A DNA stretch of 27,875 nt from JAQICX01 sp964441455 (GTDB taxonomy: Bacteria; Verrucomicrobiota; Kiritimatiellia; JAQICX01). Below are positions 1 to 8,226 of this stretch, piece after piece (the stretch's first letter is position 1; every line of letters begins with the position of its first letter). Location: contig CAYTUX010000189.1 in NCBI GenBank assembly GCA_964441455.1, positions 1-27,875 of the forward strand. Direction: 5' to 3'. The notes under the pieces were generated by a model. The model ran no database searches, had not been told where the DNA came from, and was given only the letters and a program-made list of their open reading frames with translations. A program made the translations under genes and the position numbers.

Positions 1-639
1 CCAATAGAATTAAGGAATATATTTTTATTTTATCACCTTTTGGGTGATAAATTAAAAAATTAGTTTCAGCGGACGCCGAGGACGTATTAGCTCCTCCCCG
101 ACTGTCCACGCCTTGCGGGATAGTCCCGCACTGCGGGAGGAGGTGTTCGAGACACGACAAAGGAAATGAGGCTGGAGCCTGCGATCCCGCATGGCGGGAA
201 AACGTAGTGTAATGTCCTACCGAGAACGGAGGGGTGTTTTCTCCCGTTCTTACAAGGCAATATTATAACACATCGGGAGGGTTGGCGTCCCCGCCGACCA
301 AAAAGGGTGTTCAACCAGAAAAACAGGGATTTTATTGGTTAAAACAGATTTTTTCTTGTCCAACCGAAAAATTAAGGTGAAATAGGTGGATTGTAAATCT
401 ATCTGGCAAACTGAAAGATAGCTCTATATAAAGCCACAAACAAATTGAGTTTCAATCCTCCGGCGGGCTTGCCCCATCGAAGGATAATATTGCTTACAAC
501 CATTTTAACGAAAGTCCCCAAAAAAAATATCCCCTCCCCACCTTTGCCTTGTCAAACATCAACCGTATTGTCACAACGAAGCCCTGACCCTTGTCACTTA
601 CAATTTAACAAAAAAAAGTAATAAAAAGCATATATAGGC
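1..639. other. Non-coding, hairpin-rich region
   Basis: I see no credible gene here; the one longer open frame (minus strand, 87-314) is low-complexity translation of GC-rich hairpins. The region holds an 8-bp stem TTATCACC/GGTGATAA (30-37/43-50), a run of GCGGGA/TCCCGC stems (115-199), a stem AGAACGG/CCGTTCT (223-229/244-250), and a 21-nt tag starting TCCGGCGGGCTTGCCCC (459-479) that recurs with one change at 16511-16531. This is the same kind of dispersed structured intergenic DNA as in the other gaps of the window. Confidence 0.6.
115..199. repeat. Array of alternating GCGGGA / TCCCGC hairpin arms
   Basis: GCGGGA occurs at 115-120, 133-138 and 194-199, and its complement TCCCGC at 124-129 and 185-190. 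The arm at 124-129 can pair with either neighbour across a 3-nt loop (TAG or ACT), giving two mutually exclusive hairpins, and 185-190 pairs with 194-199 across ATG. This is directly visible. No T-run follows, so it is not an ordinary intrinsic terminator. Confidence 0.6.
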
Positions 640-669
640 TTGCAACAGTCCGCAAAAAAGAATTATAAT
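640..669 (+). promoter_or_regulatory. Sigma70-type promoter of the URO-D-like gene
   Basis: TTGCAA (640-645) and TATAAT (664-669) are separated by 18 bp. The start codon at 700 lies about 24 nt after the expected transcription start, with GGGAG (691-695) as ribosome binding site in between. The fit to consensus and the correct distance to the gene support the call. Confidence 0.6.
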
Positions 670-699
670 TCAACTTAAAATTCAAAATAAGGGAGTAAA

Positions 700-1959
700 A
701 TGTATTCGCAAAAAGATAGAGAACTATTAAGGAATCTTGCCGGAAAGTTATCAGATATTGCAAATTTACCAATTCAGGAAGAGAGAAAAGAACTTTGGCA
801 GCGAAGTAATGATCTTGATCTAGTCAGGCCGATGATCTGGCTGACAGAGCTGCCATGGAAAGAGTGTCAGGCTGATATGGCCGAGTTAAGGAATCAGTGT
901 GACGAATCTCTACATTGGATTGAAAATCATCTGCGATACCGCATTTTCTGTCATGAACACCTTGAGCTTGATCAAGTTGAAGTTCCCTATTTTCCTATCC
1001 ATATGTCATGCAAGAACACTGGATATGGGGTTAAGGTTGTTGAAGAAACTCTTGACCAGGACAAATCATCAATACAATCTCATCACTATGAGCCTGCCAT
1101 AAAAGGAATGGAAGATATTGAAAAGATTCTTTTTCCAGATTTAGAAATTGACATTGAAGCCAATGAAAAAAGAGTTAATTTTATTGATGAGTTATTTGGC
1201 GACTTGTTGCCTCCACAGCTAACAGGTCAACAGGGTTTTAGCTTCTCTATTTGGGACAGCGTTGTGCGTTGGACAGGTGTTACCGAAGCACTTATGGACA
1301 TGGTAGTGCGTCCTGATTACATACATGCATTGATGAGACGTGCAACGGATGTAACCTTGAAACAGATGGATCAGCTTGAAGATGCCGGCATTATATATAC
1401 TTCTACTCCAAGAGATAGAATTGGTTCAGGTGCTGCCGGATATACAAAAGAACTGCCTATGGAGACCAACGGTGTCGCACAAAAAGTAGATAGTTTTATG
1501 GATACATGGGGATTTTCAGCTGCTCAGATATTCGGAGATGTTTCCCCTGCAATGCACGAAGAATTTGCAATAAATTACGAAAAAGAGGTTCTGTCACGTT
1601 GCGGTCTGAACTATTATGGCTGCTGCGAGAAACTGCATGACAGGATGGGTGCTGTTGCAAAAATCCCAAGATTAAGAAAAATTTCAGTCAGTCCATGGTG
1701 TAAAGTCGGGGTTGCAGCGGAAAAGGCTGAAGACAGATACGTTTTCAGTCACAAGCCGAATCCGGCAGTTGTGGCAAATGATGCTTTTTCACTTGTGGAG
1801 GCTGAAACAGATCTACGAGACAGGTTAAATAAATCTTTCAATCAGGGTTTTCCATGTGAGGTTATTCTGAAAGACATCAGCACAATCAAATCAGATGTCA
1901 AGCGTCCCATTGAGTGGTCTAAGATGGCGATGAGACTTGCAAAAGAGTTTGCTAAGTAA
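700..1959 (+). CDS. URO-D/MtaA-superfamily-like protein (putative)
   Basis: A 419-residue soluble protein without signal peptide or membrane segment. I place it tentatively in the uroporphyrinogen decarboxylase / corrinoid methyltransferase (MtaA) superfamily from its length, its overall alpha/beta pattern and a C-terminal YYGCCEKLHD block (Cys308, Cys309, Glu310, His313). A cysteine-rich motif at this place is typical of the metal-binding methyltransferase branch rather than of HemE. Proteins of this kind are often found beside carbohydrate genes in PVC bacteria, usually without known substrate. The ATG at 700 follows GGGAG at 5-nt spacing and a good promoter, so the start is secure. The gene is separated from the next by 236 bp with a weak hairpin, so it is probably its own transcription unit. 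Existence is near certain; function is uncertain. Confidence 0.6.
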   Translation: MYSQKDRELLRNLAGKLSDIANLPIQEERKELWQRSNDLDLVRPMIWLTELPWKECQADMAELRNQCDESLHWIENHLRYRIFCHEHLELDQVEVPYFPIHMSCKNTGYGVKVVEETLDQDKSSIQSHHYEPAIKGMEDIEKILFPDLEIDIEANEKRVNFIDELFGDLLPPQLTGQQGFSFSIWDSVVRWTGVTEALMDMVVRPDYIHALMRRATDVTLKQMDQLEDAGIIYTSTPRDRIGSGAAGYTKELPMETNGVAQKVDSFMDTWGFSAAQIFGDVSPAMHEEFAINYEKEVLSRCGLNYYGCCEKLHDRMGAVAKIPRLRKISVSPWCKVGVAAEKAEDRYVFSHKPNPAVVANDAFSLVEAETDLRDRLNKSFNQGFPCEVILKDISTIKSDVKRPIEWSKMAMRLAKEFAK

Positions 1960-2022
1960 ATTCAAATTAGTTAGATGGCTAGATAGGCTAAATTAATTAT
2001 TAATGATAAATTCAAGAAAAAC

Positions 2023-2042
2023 ATAAAACAGAGGTGTTTTAT
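2023..2042 (+). terminator. Possible weak terminator after the URO-D-like gene
   Basis: ATAAAACA (2023-2030) and TGTTTTAT (2035-2042) form an 8-bp AT-rich stem around the tetraloop GAGG, followed by a pyrimidine run TCTTTCT. It lies 64 nt past the stop codon. The stem is weak and the U-run interrupted, so termination is only possible. Confidence 0.35.
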
Positions 2043-2195
2043 TCTTTCTAAAAATCTTAAAAGACCTTAAAAATGTACGCAGCAACACCTGAGTTTATCG
2101 TCTTGCCGTGCCGTAGCAAATGCTAAGGCGGATGACCATTTGCCGCTTACAGTTTAATTGAGCTATACAGTTTTTCGTAAAAACAAAAGAAAAAA

Positions 2196-3848
2196 ATGAA
2201 ATCAAATAAAAAACCGGTATTAGGTCATGAATATGATCCTGAATGCTGCTTAGTCAAAACAAAATTCAAAACACCTGGCTATCACTCAATGGTCAAAACA
2301 GGAACAATTGTTCATCCTATACGTGATTCAATTCGCTATGCTTTTGAACTGCTTCATAAAGATGATTCAGAACTAACAGAAAGAGCCTATGATGTAATAC
2401 AAAAAGTTATATCATTACAGGACACAGACTTGTATAGTCCAACCTATGGAATATGGTCATGGCTATACGAAGAATCAATAGAAAAGATGTCTCCTCCGGA
2501 TTTCAACTGGGCGGATTTTATTGGAGCCTCTTTATGCGAAATAATTATTGCTTTCCCAGATAAACTAGATGACAATCTGAAAACAGAAATTAAAGCGTCT
2601 ATCAAGCATGCTTCTTACTCAATTTTCAGGCGTAATGTTCGATCCGACTATACTAACATTGCACTAATGGGAGCAACAGTAACAGCAATTGCCGGAGAGC
2701 TGCTCGAGGATGACTTTCTATTAGAGTATGCACAGCAAAGAATTAAAGCATTTTCCGAACACCTTAATATAATTGGCTTAAACGAATATAACAGCCCTAC
2801 TTATACAACAGTTGCAATACGCGAGATGGATAGAATTATCAATCTTTGCAATGACAAAGAGATTAAAGAGCATGCAGAGAAGATCAGGTTTGAACTTTGG
2901 AAAATGATTGCCAGCCATTATCATCCCGGCACTGCTCAACTTGTCGGACCATACAGCAGAGCATACAGTGATCTGCTAAGACCTGCTCAAGCAGATTTTA
3001 TAAATACAGCAACTTCCGAGGAATACGCTGAACAATATACAAAAGGTATTCAAACAAGACATAGAAATCTCTTACCCTGTCCGGAAACCTTGAGGAAGCG
3101 TTTCACAGAATTACCCGAAGCTGAGTTAAGTGAAAATCATTGTTATATTAGTGTGCCAACAAAATATTCGGGTACAATATGGATGAACGAAGATGCATGT
3201 CTTGGCTCAATAAACCACGATTGTCTGTGGGTGCAACGTCGACCTGTCATTGGTTTCTGGAAAGTAGAAAGCCACCAACCAGCAATCTTCAAAATCAGTG
3301 CATTAAAAGATGACAAGGAATTTGCATCTATGGCTATCTATAATGCTCAAAAAAAGAATGAAATCTTGAGTGGAATCAAAACATATAATGATTGCGGAGA
3401 TTATCATATACATTTAGACAAAAAAAACGACCAATGTTTTGAGATGAAAAATCTCTGCATACGTATAGAGGTCATTTCTCCTGTTGCTAGATTAAACAGG
3501 GCAAATGAATCTCAAGTTGAAATGATTGCAGGAGATTATAAAGTTGTTATAAATTATATGCTAGGCAGCTTTGATGGCAATGAAATAGTTTGGCGAACAA
3601 GCACTTCTGAAGGCAAAGTATATTTAGATGCCATACTTTACGAAGGAGAGAATAAAAGCATATGTTTTGATAAAAACATGAATATAAACATGGTATTCAC
3701 AACAGAGTTAATGAATATAAAAGAGCACTCTAATGGTGAATTGCCAACCATTAAAAATATAACAAAACATGAAACTGTTGTTAAATGGAAGAATCTAAAA
3801 TTTAAATATAATCAGTTTGGAACAAACAGCAGAAATGAGATTAAATAA
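2196..3848 (+). CDS. Alpha/alpha-toroid protein of polysaccharide degradation, function unknown
   Basis: A 550-residue protein without signal peptide. The N-terminal two thirds look like helical repeats, followed by a beta-rich C-terminal part, the layout of (alpha/alpha)-toroid polysaccharide lyases and related glycosidases. The block NEYNSPTYT (residues 196-204) and a later GPYSRAYSDLL block are motifs I associate with uncharacterised heparinase-like toroid proteins of PVC bacteria and fungi. No catalytic residues can be assigned with confidence. The next gene, a heparinase II/III-type lyase, overlaps its last 14 bp, so the two are co-translated. The lack of an export signal suggests work on imported oligosaccharides in the cytoplasm (inference). 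No strong ribosome binding site precedes the ATG, so the exact start is less sure. Confidence 0.6.
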   Translation: MKSNKKPVLGHEYDPECCLVKTKFKTPGYHSMVKTGTIVHPIRDSIRYAFELLHKDDSELTERAYDVIQKVISLQDTDLYSPTYGIWSWLYEESIEKMSPPDFNWADFIGASLCEIIIAFPDKLDDNLKTEIKASIKHASYSIFRRNVRSDYTNIALMGATVTAIAGELLEDDFLLEYAQQRIKAFSEHLNIIGLNEYNSPTYTTVAIREMDRIINLCNDKEIKEHAEKIRFELWKMIASHYHPGTAQLVGPYSRAYSDLLRPAQADFINTATSEEYAEQYTKGIQTRHRNLLPCPETLRKRFTELPEAELSENHCYISVPTKYSGTIWMNEDACLGSINHDCLWVQRRPVIGFWKVESHQPAIFKISALKDDKEFASMAIYNAQKKNEILSGIKTYNDCGDYHIHLDKKNDQCFEMKNLCIRIEVISPVARLNRANESQVEMIAGDYKVVINYMLGSFDGNEIVWRTSTSEGKVYLDAILYEGENKSICFDKNMNINMVFTTELMNIKEHSNGELPTIKNITKHETVVKWKNLKFKYNQFGTNSRNEIK

Positions 3849-5658
3849 AAACATATTCTTAATAATACTGATAATAACAATACTAGTTGTAAAAACAAAT
3901 ATATACGGAGAAACATTAATGAACATCCAAAAACTGCCGGAACATCCAAGATTGATGTTAAATCAAGAACGTATTGAATTATTAAAGAGATATTTACAGG
4001 AAGATAAAGAATTTCAGAAACAATTTACTGCTTTTCACAAGCAGTGTGAAAAAATAATGAAGGAACCGGTTTCTGTAAGAGAACTTGACGGAGACAAATT
4101 CAAAAGAATGCTTCGCATATCAAGAGATGTACTGAGAAAAATCATGTTTCTTGGAACTTATGACAAAGTTAAACCAACGCCTGAGTATCAGAACAGAATT
4201 ATTGCGGAGATGTTAAGTGCGGCTGACTTTGTTGACTGGCACCATAAACACTTTCTTGATACGGCAGAAATGACAGCAGCCCTTGCATTAGGTTATGACT
4301 GGTATTATGATGTATTGACCGATGAACAAAAACAGAAAATCAGCAATGCAATTATTGAAAAAGGTCTTCAGAAAAGCACTGTAAAAAATAATGGCTGGTG
4401 GATAAAATCTGACAACAACTGGAATCAGGTCTGCCATTGCGGAATGGTGCTTGGCGCACTTGCTGTATTTGAAGATGATCCGACATCGGCAAATCAAATA
4501 ATTGACAGAGCGGAAAAATATATTCATACGGGACTTGAGTCATATGCACCTGACGGTATTTACAAAGAGGGAGCCGGCTACTGGGTTTACGGAACATCAT
4601 TTACTGTTCTTATGACTGCGTGCTTAGATAGTGCATTGGGACAGGACTGGAACATTCCTGACTACGAAGGATTTAAGGAAAGTTTTGATTTTGTCTTTCA
4701 TACAACTATTCTTCCATCAAAAAAATCATTTAGCTTTGCTGACAGTGGAGACAAACCACAAACATTGCCGCAGCATATGTGGCTTGCAAGCAAAACATCT
4801 GATAAAATATATTGTCAAAAGTCAAAATACAGCCAGGAATATTTGGGAACATTTTCCAGAATGTATCCACTAAGTATTATATATTACCAATCTTGTAACC
4901 TTTCTGAAATGAATATATCATTGACATGGCATGGAAAAGGTGATGTTGAGTTATCAATTGCAAGAACAAGCTGGAGCAGTGATGCGATATATACAGGCAT
5001 TAAAGCCGGAAAAACAGAAGGCATCAACCATGGTCATATGGATATAGGATCTTTTGTGTTTGATATGCAAGGTGAACAGTGGGCAGCTGATTTGGGTATG
5101 GAAAAAGAGATCTACGACTCCACAATTGGCGGAGTATGGTCAACTCATCAGGACTCAAACCGCTGGAAATTTTTCAGAGTTAACAGCCTTTCTCATAATA
5201 CTCTCAGTATCGGAGGAGAGCTGCAAAGAGTGGCCGGAGTCAATCCCATTATTGCAGTAACCGAAGATCCGGATAATATGTCAACAACGATAGATATGTC
5301 AGCCGCATACAAAGGACAGGCAGAAAGCATAATTAGAAAGATTGCTATTGTTGACAAGCAATATATTATGATAGAAGATATATACAAAGGTATCGCTGAA
5401 AATCAAAGTCTTATATGGAACATGGCAACTGGAGCCAAAATAGAACTGAAAGATAATAACAGAAAAGCTGCTCTGTCAATTGGTGAAAAGAAAATTTATG
5501 CAGAGATTGTTTCACCGGTTGAAGCATCATTCAGCATTGCTTCCGCAAAACCAAAGACACCAGTTGAAAATCAGAACAAAGGTTATTTAATGCTACAGGC
5601 AGAAATTAAGTCACCGGTTCAAGATGGAACTTTGAAAATAGTATTTAAAGAAAAATAA
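3835..5658 (+). CDS. Heparinase II/III-family polysaccharide lyase, exported
   Basis: A 607-residue protein starting MRLNKNIFLIILIIT, a typical signal peptide with probable cleavage near residues 25-26 (IYG-ET). The mature part begins with HPRLMLN, then an alpha/alpha-toroid domain with NNWNQVCHCG (194-203) and GAGYWVYG (247-253), and a beta-sandwich domain with NHGHMDIGSF (His399, His401). These match the His, Tyr and His active-site regions of heparinase II-type lyases, which cleave uronate-containing polysaccharides by beta-elimination. An in-frame TTG lies six codons upstream (3817), but the ATG at 3835 puts the basic N-terminus directly before the hydrophobic stretch. It overlaps the upstream gene by 14 bp and ends 2 bp before the transporter gene. 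Substrate (heparin-like, alginate-like, ulvan-like or other) cannot be told from sequence. Confidence 0.85.
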   Translation: MRLNKNIFLIILIITILVVKTNIYGETLMNIQKLPEHPRLMLNQERIELLKRYLQEDKEFQKQFTAFHKQCEKIMKEPVSVRELDGDKFKRMLRISRDVLRKIMFLGTYDKVKPTPEYQNRIIAEMLSAADFVDWHHKHFLDTAEMTAALALGYDWYYDVLTDEQKQKISNAIIEKGLQKSTVKNNGWWIKSDNNWNQVCHCGMVLGALAVFEDDPTSANQIIDRAEKYIHTGLESYAPDGIYKEGAGYWVYGTSFTVLMTACLDSALGQDWNIPDYEGFKESFDFVFHTTILPSKKSFSFADSGDKPQTLPQHMWLASKTSDKIYCQKSKYSQEYLGTFSRMYPLSIIYYQSCNLSEMNISLTWHGKGDVELSIARTSWSSDAIYTGIKAGKTEGINHGHMDIGSFVFDMQGEQWAADLGMEKEIYDSTIGGVWSTHQDSNRWKFFRVNSLSHNTLSIGGELQRVAGVNPIIAVTEDPDNMSTTIDMSAAYKGQAESIIRKIAIVDKQYIMIEDIYKGIAENQSLIWNMATGAKIELKDNNRKAALSIGEKKIYAEIVSPVEASFSIASAKPKTPVENQNKGYLMLQAEIKSPVQDGTLKIVFKEK

Positions 5659-5660
5659 AA

Positions 5661-6974
5661 ATGATTCTTCAAAAAGAGGAAATAACAGACAAACAGAGAA
5701 AAAAGCTTTATCGTCAGGCAATTGCAAGTCAGACTCTCGGTCTGCAGGGAATGCTGGCTTTCGGAAATGGTATTCTTCTGCTCTATATGACAGCATTAGG
5801 AATTTCTCCTGCAAAAATAATCACATACCTTGCCCTACCCGAGGCAATTTCCGTTGTTCTGCGTCTTCCGGTGGCATATAAACTGGATAAAATCGGCCTT
5901 AAAAAATTTGGTACGCTTGGGGTTTTACTCTCAGCATTTGGCTTTGCTGTAATTCCTGTTGGAGGCTTTTTTCCTCCTGAACATGCAGAAATGGTTATTG
6001 TAACCGGCATATCAATATTGGCAATAGGTAAAACACTTTTTGCACCGACCTGGCTGCCGATTTTAGATAGTTTTGTCAATCCGGAGGAACGTGGTAAATT
6101 TTTCAGCAAAATGAATTTAACAATTCAGTTTACAGGATTATGTGTGGCAGGACTCACAGCATGGTACATAAAAAACAGCTCGGGTGGTGAAACACCATTA
6201 TACAAATATATGATTGTACTTTCATTTCTCGCCATATGTTTGTTCGGCAGATTCTATTTTTATTCAAAAATTCCTGAAATTGAAAGTAGAGATAAAAAAA
6301 CAGACGATTCCGGTTTCTTTAAATCTTTGGGCGAGATTCTAAGCAATGGTGATTTTATATCATTCTGCATATATATATTCATGCTGATACTTTTTACTGC
6401 CGGTTGTGCAAATCTTTTTTCTCTGATCGAAAAAAATGTCATGAATCTGGAACCAAGTTATATTATCATACTTGCCAACATAACAACCATCGGAGCTATG
6501 GCGGGACTTTTTGTTGGAGGAAGAGTAATTGACCGTTATGGTTCCCGGTATGCTTTCCTGATCTGTCACCTCGCATTTGTCTTTACAATTGCAACTTTTC
6601 TTCTTAGGAATCAGTTTTTCATGCCGGTTGTACTTGTTGCGACTGCACATTTTTCTCTTGGTCTTACAGCTTCATTTTCCGGGCTGGCAAGATCAACCGA
6701 AACTCTTGCTCTAGTTCCTGAACAAAATAAATCGCTTTCAACATCCGTTGCAATGTGCCTTATGCTTGGCGCTCAATCGTTTTCGGGATTAATGTCGGCC
6801 TGGGCAATAAGTGCCGATTTAATAAATCCTGACTGGACTTTGTTCGGAGACAAGATGTCATCATTTGACGGGATACTAATGATATATGGTTTTATGACAT
6901 TTATGTTGATTGTAACTCTTGGGCTTGTTCCGACAGTATTGCGTAAAGCCACATGGGGGGCAATGGCGAACTAA
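5661..6974 (+). CDS. MFS transporter, probably for oligosaccharides or uronates
   Basis: A 437-residue protein with about 12 hydrophobic segments in two halves, separated by a charged cytoplasmic loop rich in Lys and Asp (around residues 205-220, EIESRDKKTDDSGF). The loop motifs resemble MFS signature A, for example YKLDKIGLKKFG (residues 73-84) and GGRVIDRYGSRY in the second half. The ATG lies 2 bp after the stop of the heparinase-type gene, so it is translationally coupled to it. Context suggests uptake of the lyase products across the inner membrane (inference). No outer-membrane SusC/D-like partner is visible in the window. The gene is followed by a convergent gene and a terminator that faces the other strand. 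Confidence 0.85.
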   Translation: MILQKEEITDKQRKKLYRQAIASQTLGLQGMLAFGNGILLLYMTALGISPAKIITYLALPEAISVVLRLPVAYKLDKIGLKKFGTLGVLLSAFGFAVIPVGGFFPPEHAEMVIVTGISILAIGKTLFAPTWLPILDSFVNPEERGKFFSKMNLTIQFTGLCVAGLTAWYIKNSSGGETPLYKYMIVLSFLAICLFGRFYFYSKIPEIESRDKKTDDSGFFKSLGEILSNGDFISFCIYIFMLILFTAGCANLFSLIEKNVMNLEPSYIIILANITTIGAMAGLFVGGRVIDRYGSRYAFLICHLAFVFTIATFLLRNQFFMPVVLVATAHFSLGLTASFSGLARSTETLALVPEQNKSLSTSVAMCLMLGAQSFSGLMSAWAISADLINPDWTLFGDKMSSFDGILMIYGFMTFMLIVTLGLVPTVLRKATWGAMAN

Positions 6975-7025
6975 AACAGACAAACTACACTCATTTGTGC
7001 ATTTTTTATATCTCGCATTTACAAT

Positions 7026-7062
7026 AAAAAAAAGAGTGACCAGATTGTTGTCTGGTCACTCT
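7026..7062 (-). terminator. Strong intrinsic terminator of the CBM48 gene
   Basis: A perfect 12-bp stem AGAGTGACCAGA/TCTGGTCACTCT (7033-7044/7051-7062) with a 6-nt loop. On the minus strand it is followed by an uninterrupted T-run (complement of A 7026-7032). It lies 41 nt past the stop codon of the minus-strand gene. There is no T-run on the plus side, so it serves mainly the minus strand, although the stem may also slow transcription from the MFS gene. Confidence 0.9.
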
Positions 7063-7102
7063 ACACACATACAGGCACCACGCCCACAAATTTTACATAC
7101 TT

Positions 7103-7381
7103 TTATATGCTGATCAGACTGTTTATACTGCCATAACCATTAGTTTTCCACTGAGGACAGCTTGGATCAATTGTCCAATTATTATCTACAACAAACTTAT
7201 ATTCATATTTTCCGGGTTCAAGCAACATAACACCTTCAAATAAACCTTCGCCATTTTTATCCTTCAACTCTTTCTTTGAAGGATCCCAGTTGTTGAAATC
7301 TCCTGCAACATAAACTTTGCTGTCAGGTTCTGCTAAAACTGAAAACTTTATTTTTTTTCTTTTTACTGACTTTTTAACCAT
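7103..7381 (-). CDS. Small stand-alone CBM48 / AMPK-type glycogen-binding domain protein
   Basis: A 92-residue protein made of a lysine-rich N-terminus (KKSVKRKK) and one early-set beta-sandwich domain. GDFNNW (27-32, with Trp32), the Phe-Glu-Gly turn, PGKYEYKFVVDNNW (56-69) and IDP (71-73) match the family 48 carbohydrate-binding module / AMPK-beta glycogen-binding domain, including two of the usual sugar-stacking tryptophans. Nothing catalytic is attached, so it probably binds glycogen or alpha-glucan in the cytoplasm as a regulator or scaffold (inference). An in-frame ATG 13 codons upstream exists, but the ATG at 7381 follows AGGAG at 8-nt spacing. It is monocistronic, with a sigma54-type promoter upstream and a strong terminator downstream. 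Confidence 0.85.
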   Translation of the reverse strand: MVKKSVKRKKIKFSVLAEPDSKVYVAGDFNNWDPSKKELKDKNGEGLFEGVMLLEPGKYEYKFVVDNNWTIDPSCPQWKTNGYGSINSLISI

Positions 7382-7430
7382 TTTGTTATCTCCTGTAATA
7401 ATTTTTTTATAAAACACCACATTTTTACTA

Positions 7431-7448
7431 AAGCAATATATATGCCAA
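7431..7448 (-). promoter_or_regulatory. Sigma54 (RpoN)-type -24/-12 promoter of the CBM48 gene
   Basis: On the minus strand the sequence reads TTGGCATATATATTGCTT. It fits the sigma54 consensus TTGGCAC-R-N4-TTGCW, with GG and GC at the correct spacing and one change (C to T after TGGCA). The predicted start near 7420 leaves a leader of about 39 nt containing the AGGAG ribosome binding site. No sigma54 activator gene is visible nearby. Confidence 0.6.
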
Positions 7449-7805
7449 AGTTTTGCAGGTATTAAAACAATAATGTTTTAGCTCATGATTAGCTGTATGT
7501 TAGATTTATGCTAACTTTTTTGTCTTGCCTGAAAAAGAGCATCAACATTTATGTAACTTTTGAACGAACCAAAGACTGGGATATTTCCAATGACTTTAAA
7601 GTCATTAAGGTCTTTAAAGTCTTTAGGAAAAGAGAATACTCTTAAAAATAATTAGTATAAATTAAGTGTAATTCGGTGTTCCACAAAGTATTAATTGAAA
7701 AAAACGAAGTTAGTTCTGTTTTTGCTGTACATGTCATACTCTTTTTGGTAACTTCCAATCCAGCTGTCTGAAAGATGTTCTAAACACAAAAGAAAGGGCA
7801 AAACA
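7449..7805. other. Intergenic region upstream of yjbQ
   Basis: No gene is visible on either strand. The region separates the minus-strand CBM48 gene from the plus-strand yjbQ operon and must hold the promoter of the latter, but I could not find a convincing -35/-10 pair. Its main structure is the palindrome pair at 7589-7621. Confidence 0.5.
7589..7621. promoter_or_regulatory. 18-bp perfect palindrome plus a near copy: possible operator
   Basis: AATGACTTTAAAGTCATT (7589-7606) is a perfect 18-bp palindrome. Three bases later GTCTTTAAAGTC (7610-7621) repeats its core with one change. Two such dyads 18 bp apart, upstream of the yjbQ-kinase-glycosyltransferase operon, look like tandem binding sites for a dimeric regulator. 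It could equally be a small intergenic repeat. Confidence 0.35.
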
Positions 7806-8222
7806 ATGGTTTATCAGAAACATATAACAATAGAGACCAAGGGCGTAAAAGATTTAAACAATATTACTAATGAAGTAACAAACATAGTAACAAATTCAGA
7901 GATTAAAACAGGAATTGTTCACATATTTAATGTGGGCAGCACAGGTGGTATTGGTGCAATGGAATTTGAACCGGGGCTTGAAAAAGATATTATTACAATA
8001 CTTGACAAATTAATTCCTCCAAGTTCATCATATAAACATGAATTAACATGGCATGATGGAAATGGTCACTCTCATCTCCAGGCAACAATTCTTGGTCCGG
8101 AACTTACTGTACCAATTACAAAAGGTCAACCGGTCTTAGGTGTATGGCAGCAAATCTTCCATTTGGAATGCGACATAAAATCTCATACTAGAAACATTAT
8201 GATTACCGTAATGGGAGAATAA
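7806..8222 (+). CDS. yjbQ: YjbQ / UPF0047 family protein
   Basis: A 138-residue protein that matches the YjbQ (UPF0047) family over its whole length: HIFNVGSTGGIGAMEFE in the middle, then HELTWHDGNGHSHLQATILG, then LTVPITKGQPVLGVWQQI, and the C-terminal GE. The conserved His and Asp residues in WHDGNGHSH form the family's putative metal or active site. Members have been reported to have weak thiamine-phosphate synthase activity, but the physiological role is unsettled. GAAAGGG lies 6-7 nt before the ATG. The gene is first in an apparent operon with a Ser/Thr kinase gene whose TTG start lies 4 bp past its stop. There is no thiamine gene nearby to support a thiamine role here. Confidence 0.9.
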   Translation: MVYQKHITIETKGVKDLNNITNEVTNIVTNSEIKTGIVHIFNVGSTGGIGAMEFEPGLEKDIITILDKLIPPSSSYKHELTWHDGNGHSHLQATILGPELTVPITKGQPVLGVWQQIFHLECDIKSHTRNIMITVMGE

Positions 8223-8226
8223 AAAA

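Noticed and set aside
87..314. Minus-strand frame of 75 residues in the first intergenic region
   Set aside because: Arg/Pro/Ser-rich translation of GC-rich hairpins with no recognisable domain and no ribosome binding site.
3817..3834. TTG start six codons before the heparinase-type ATG
   Set aside because: It would put six extra residues ahead of a signal peptide that already begins well with MRLNKN, and it has no better ribosome binding site.
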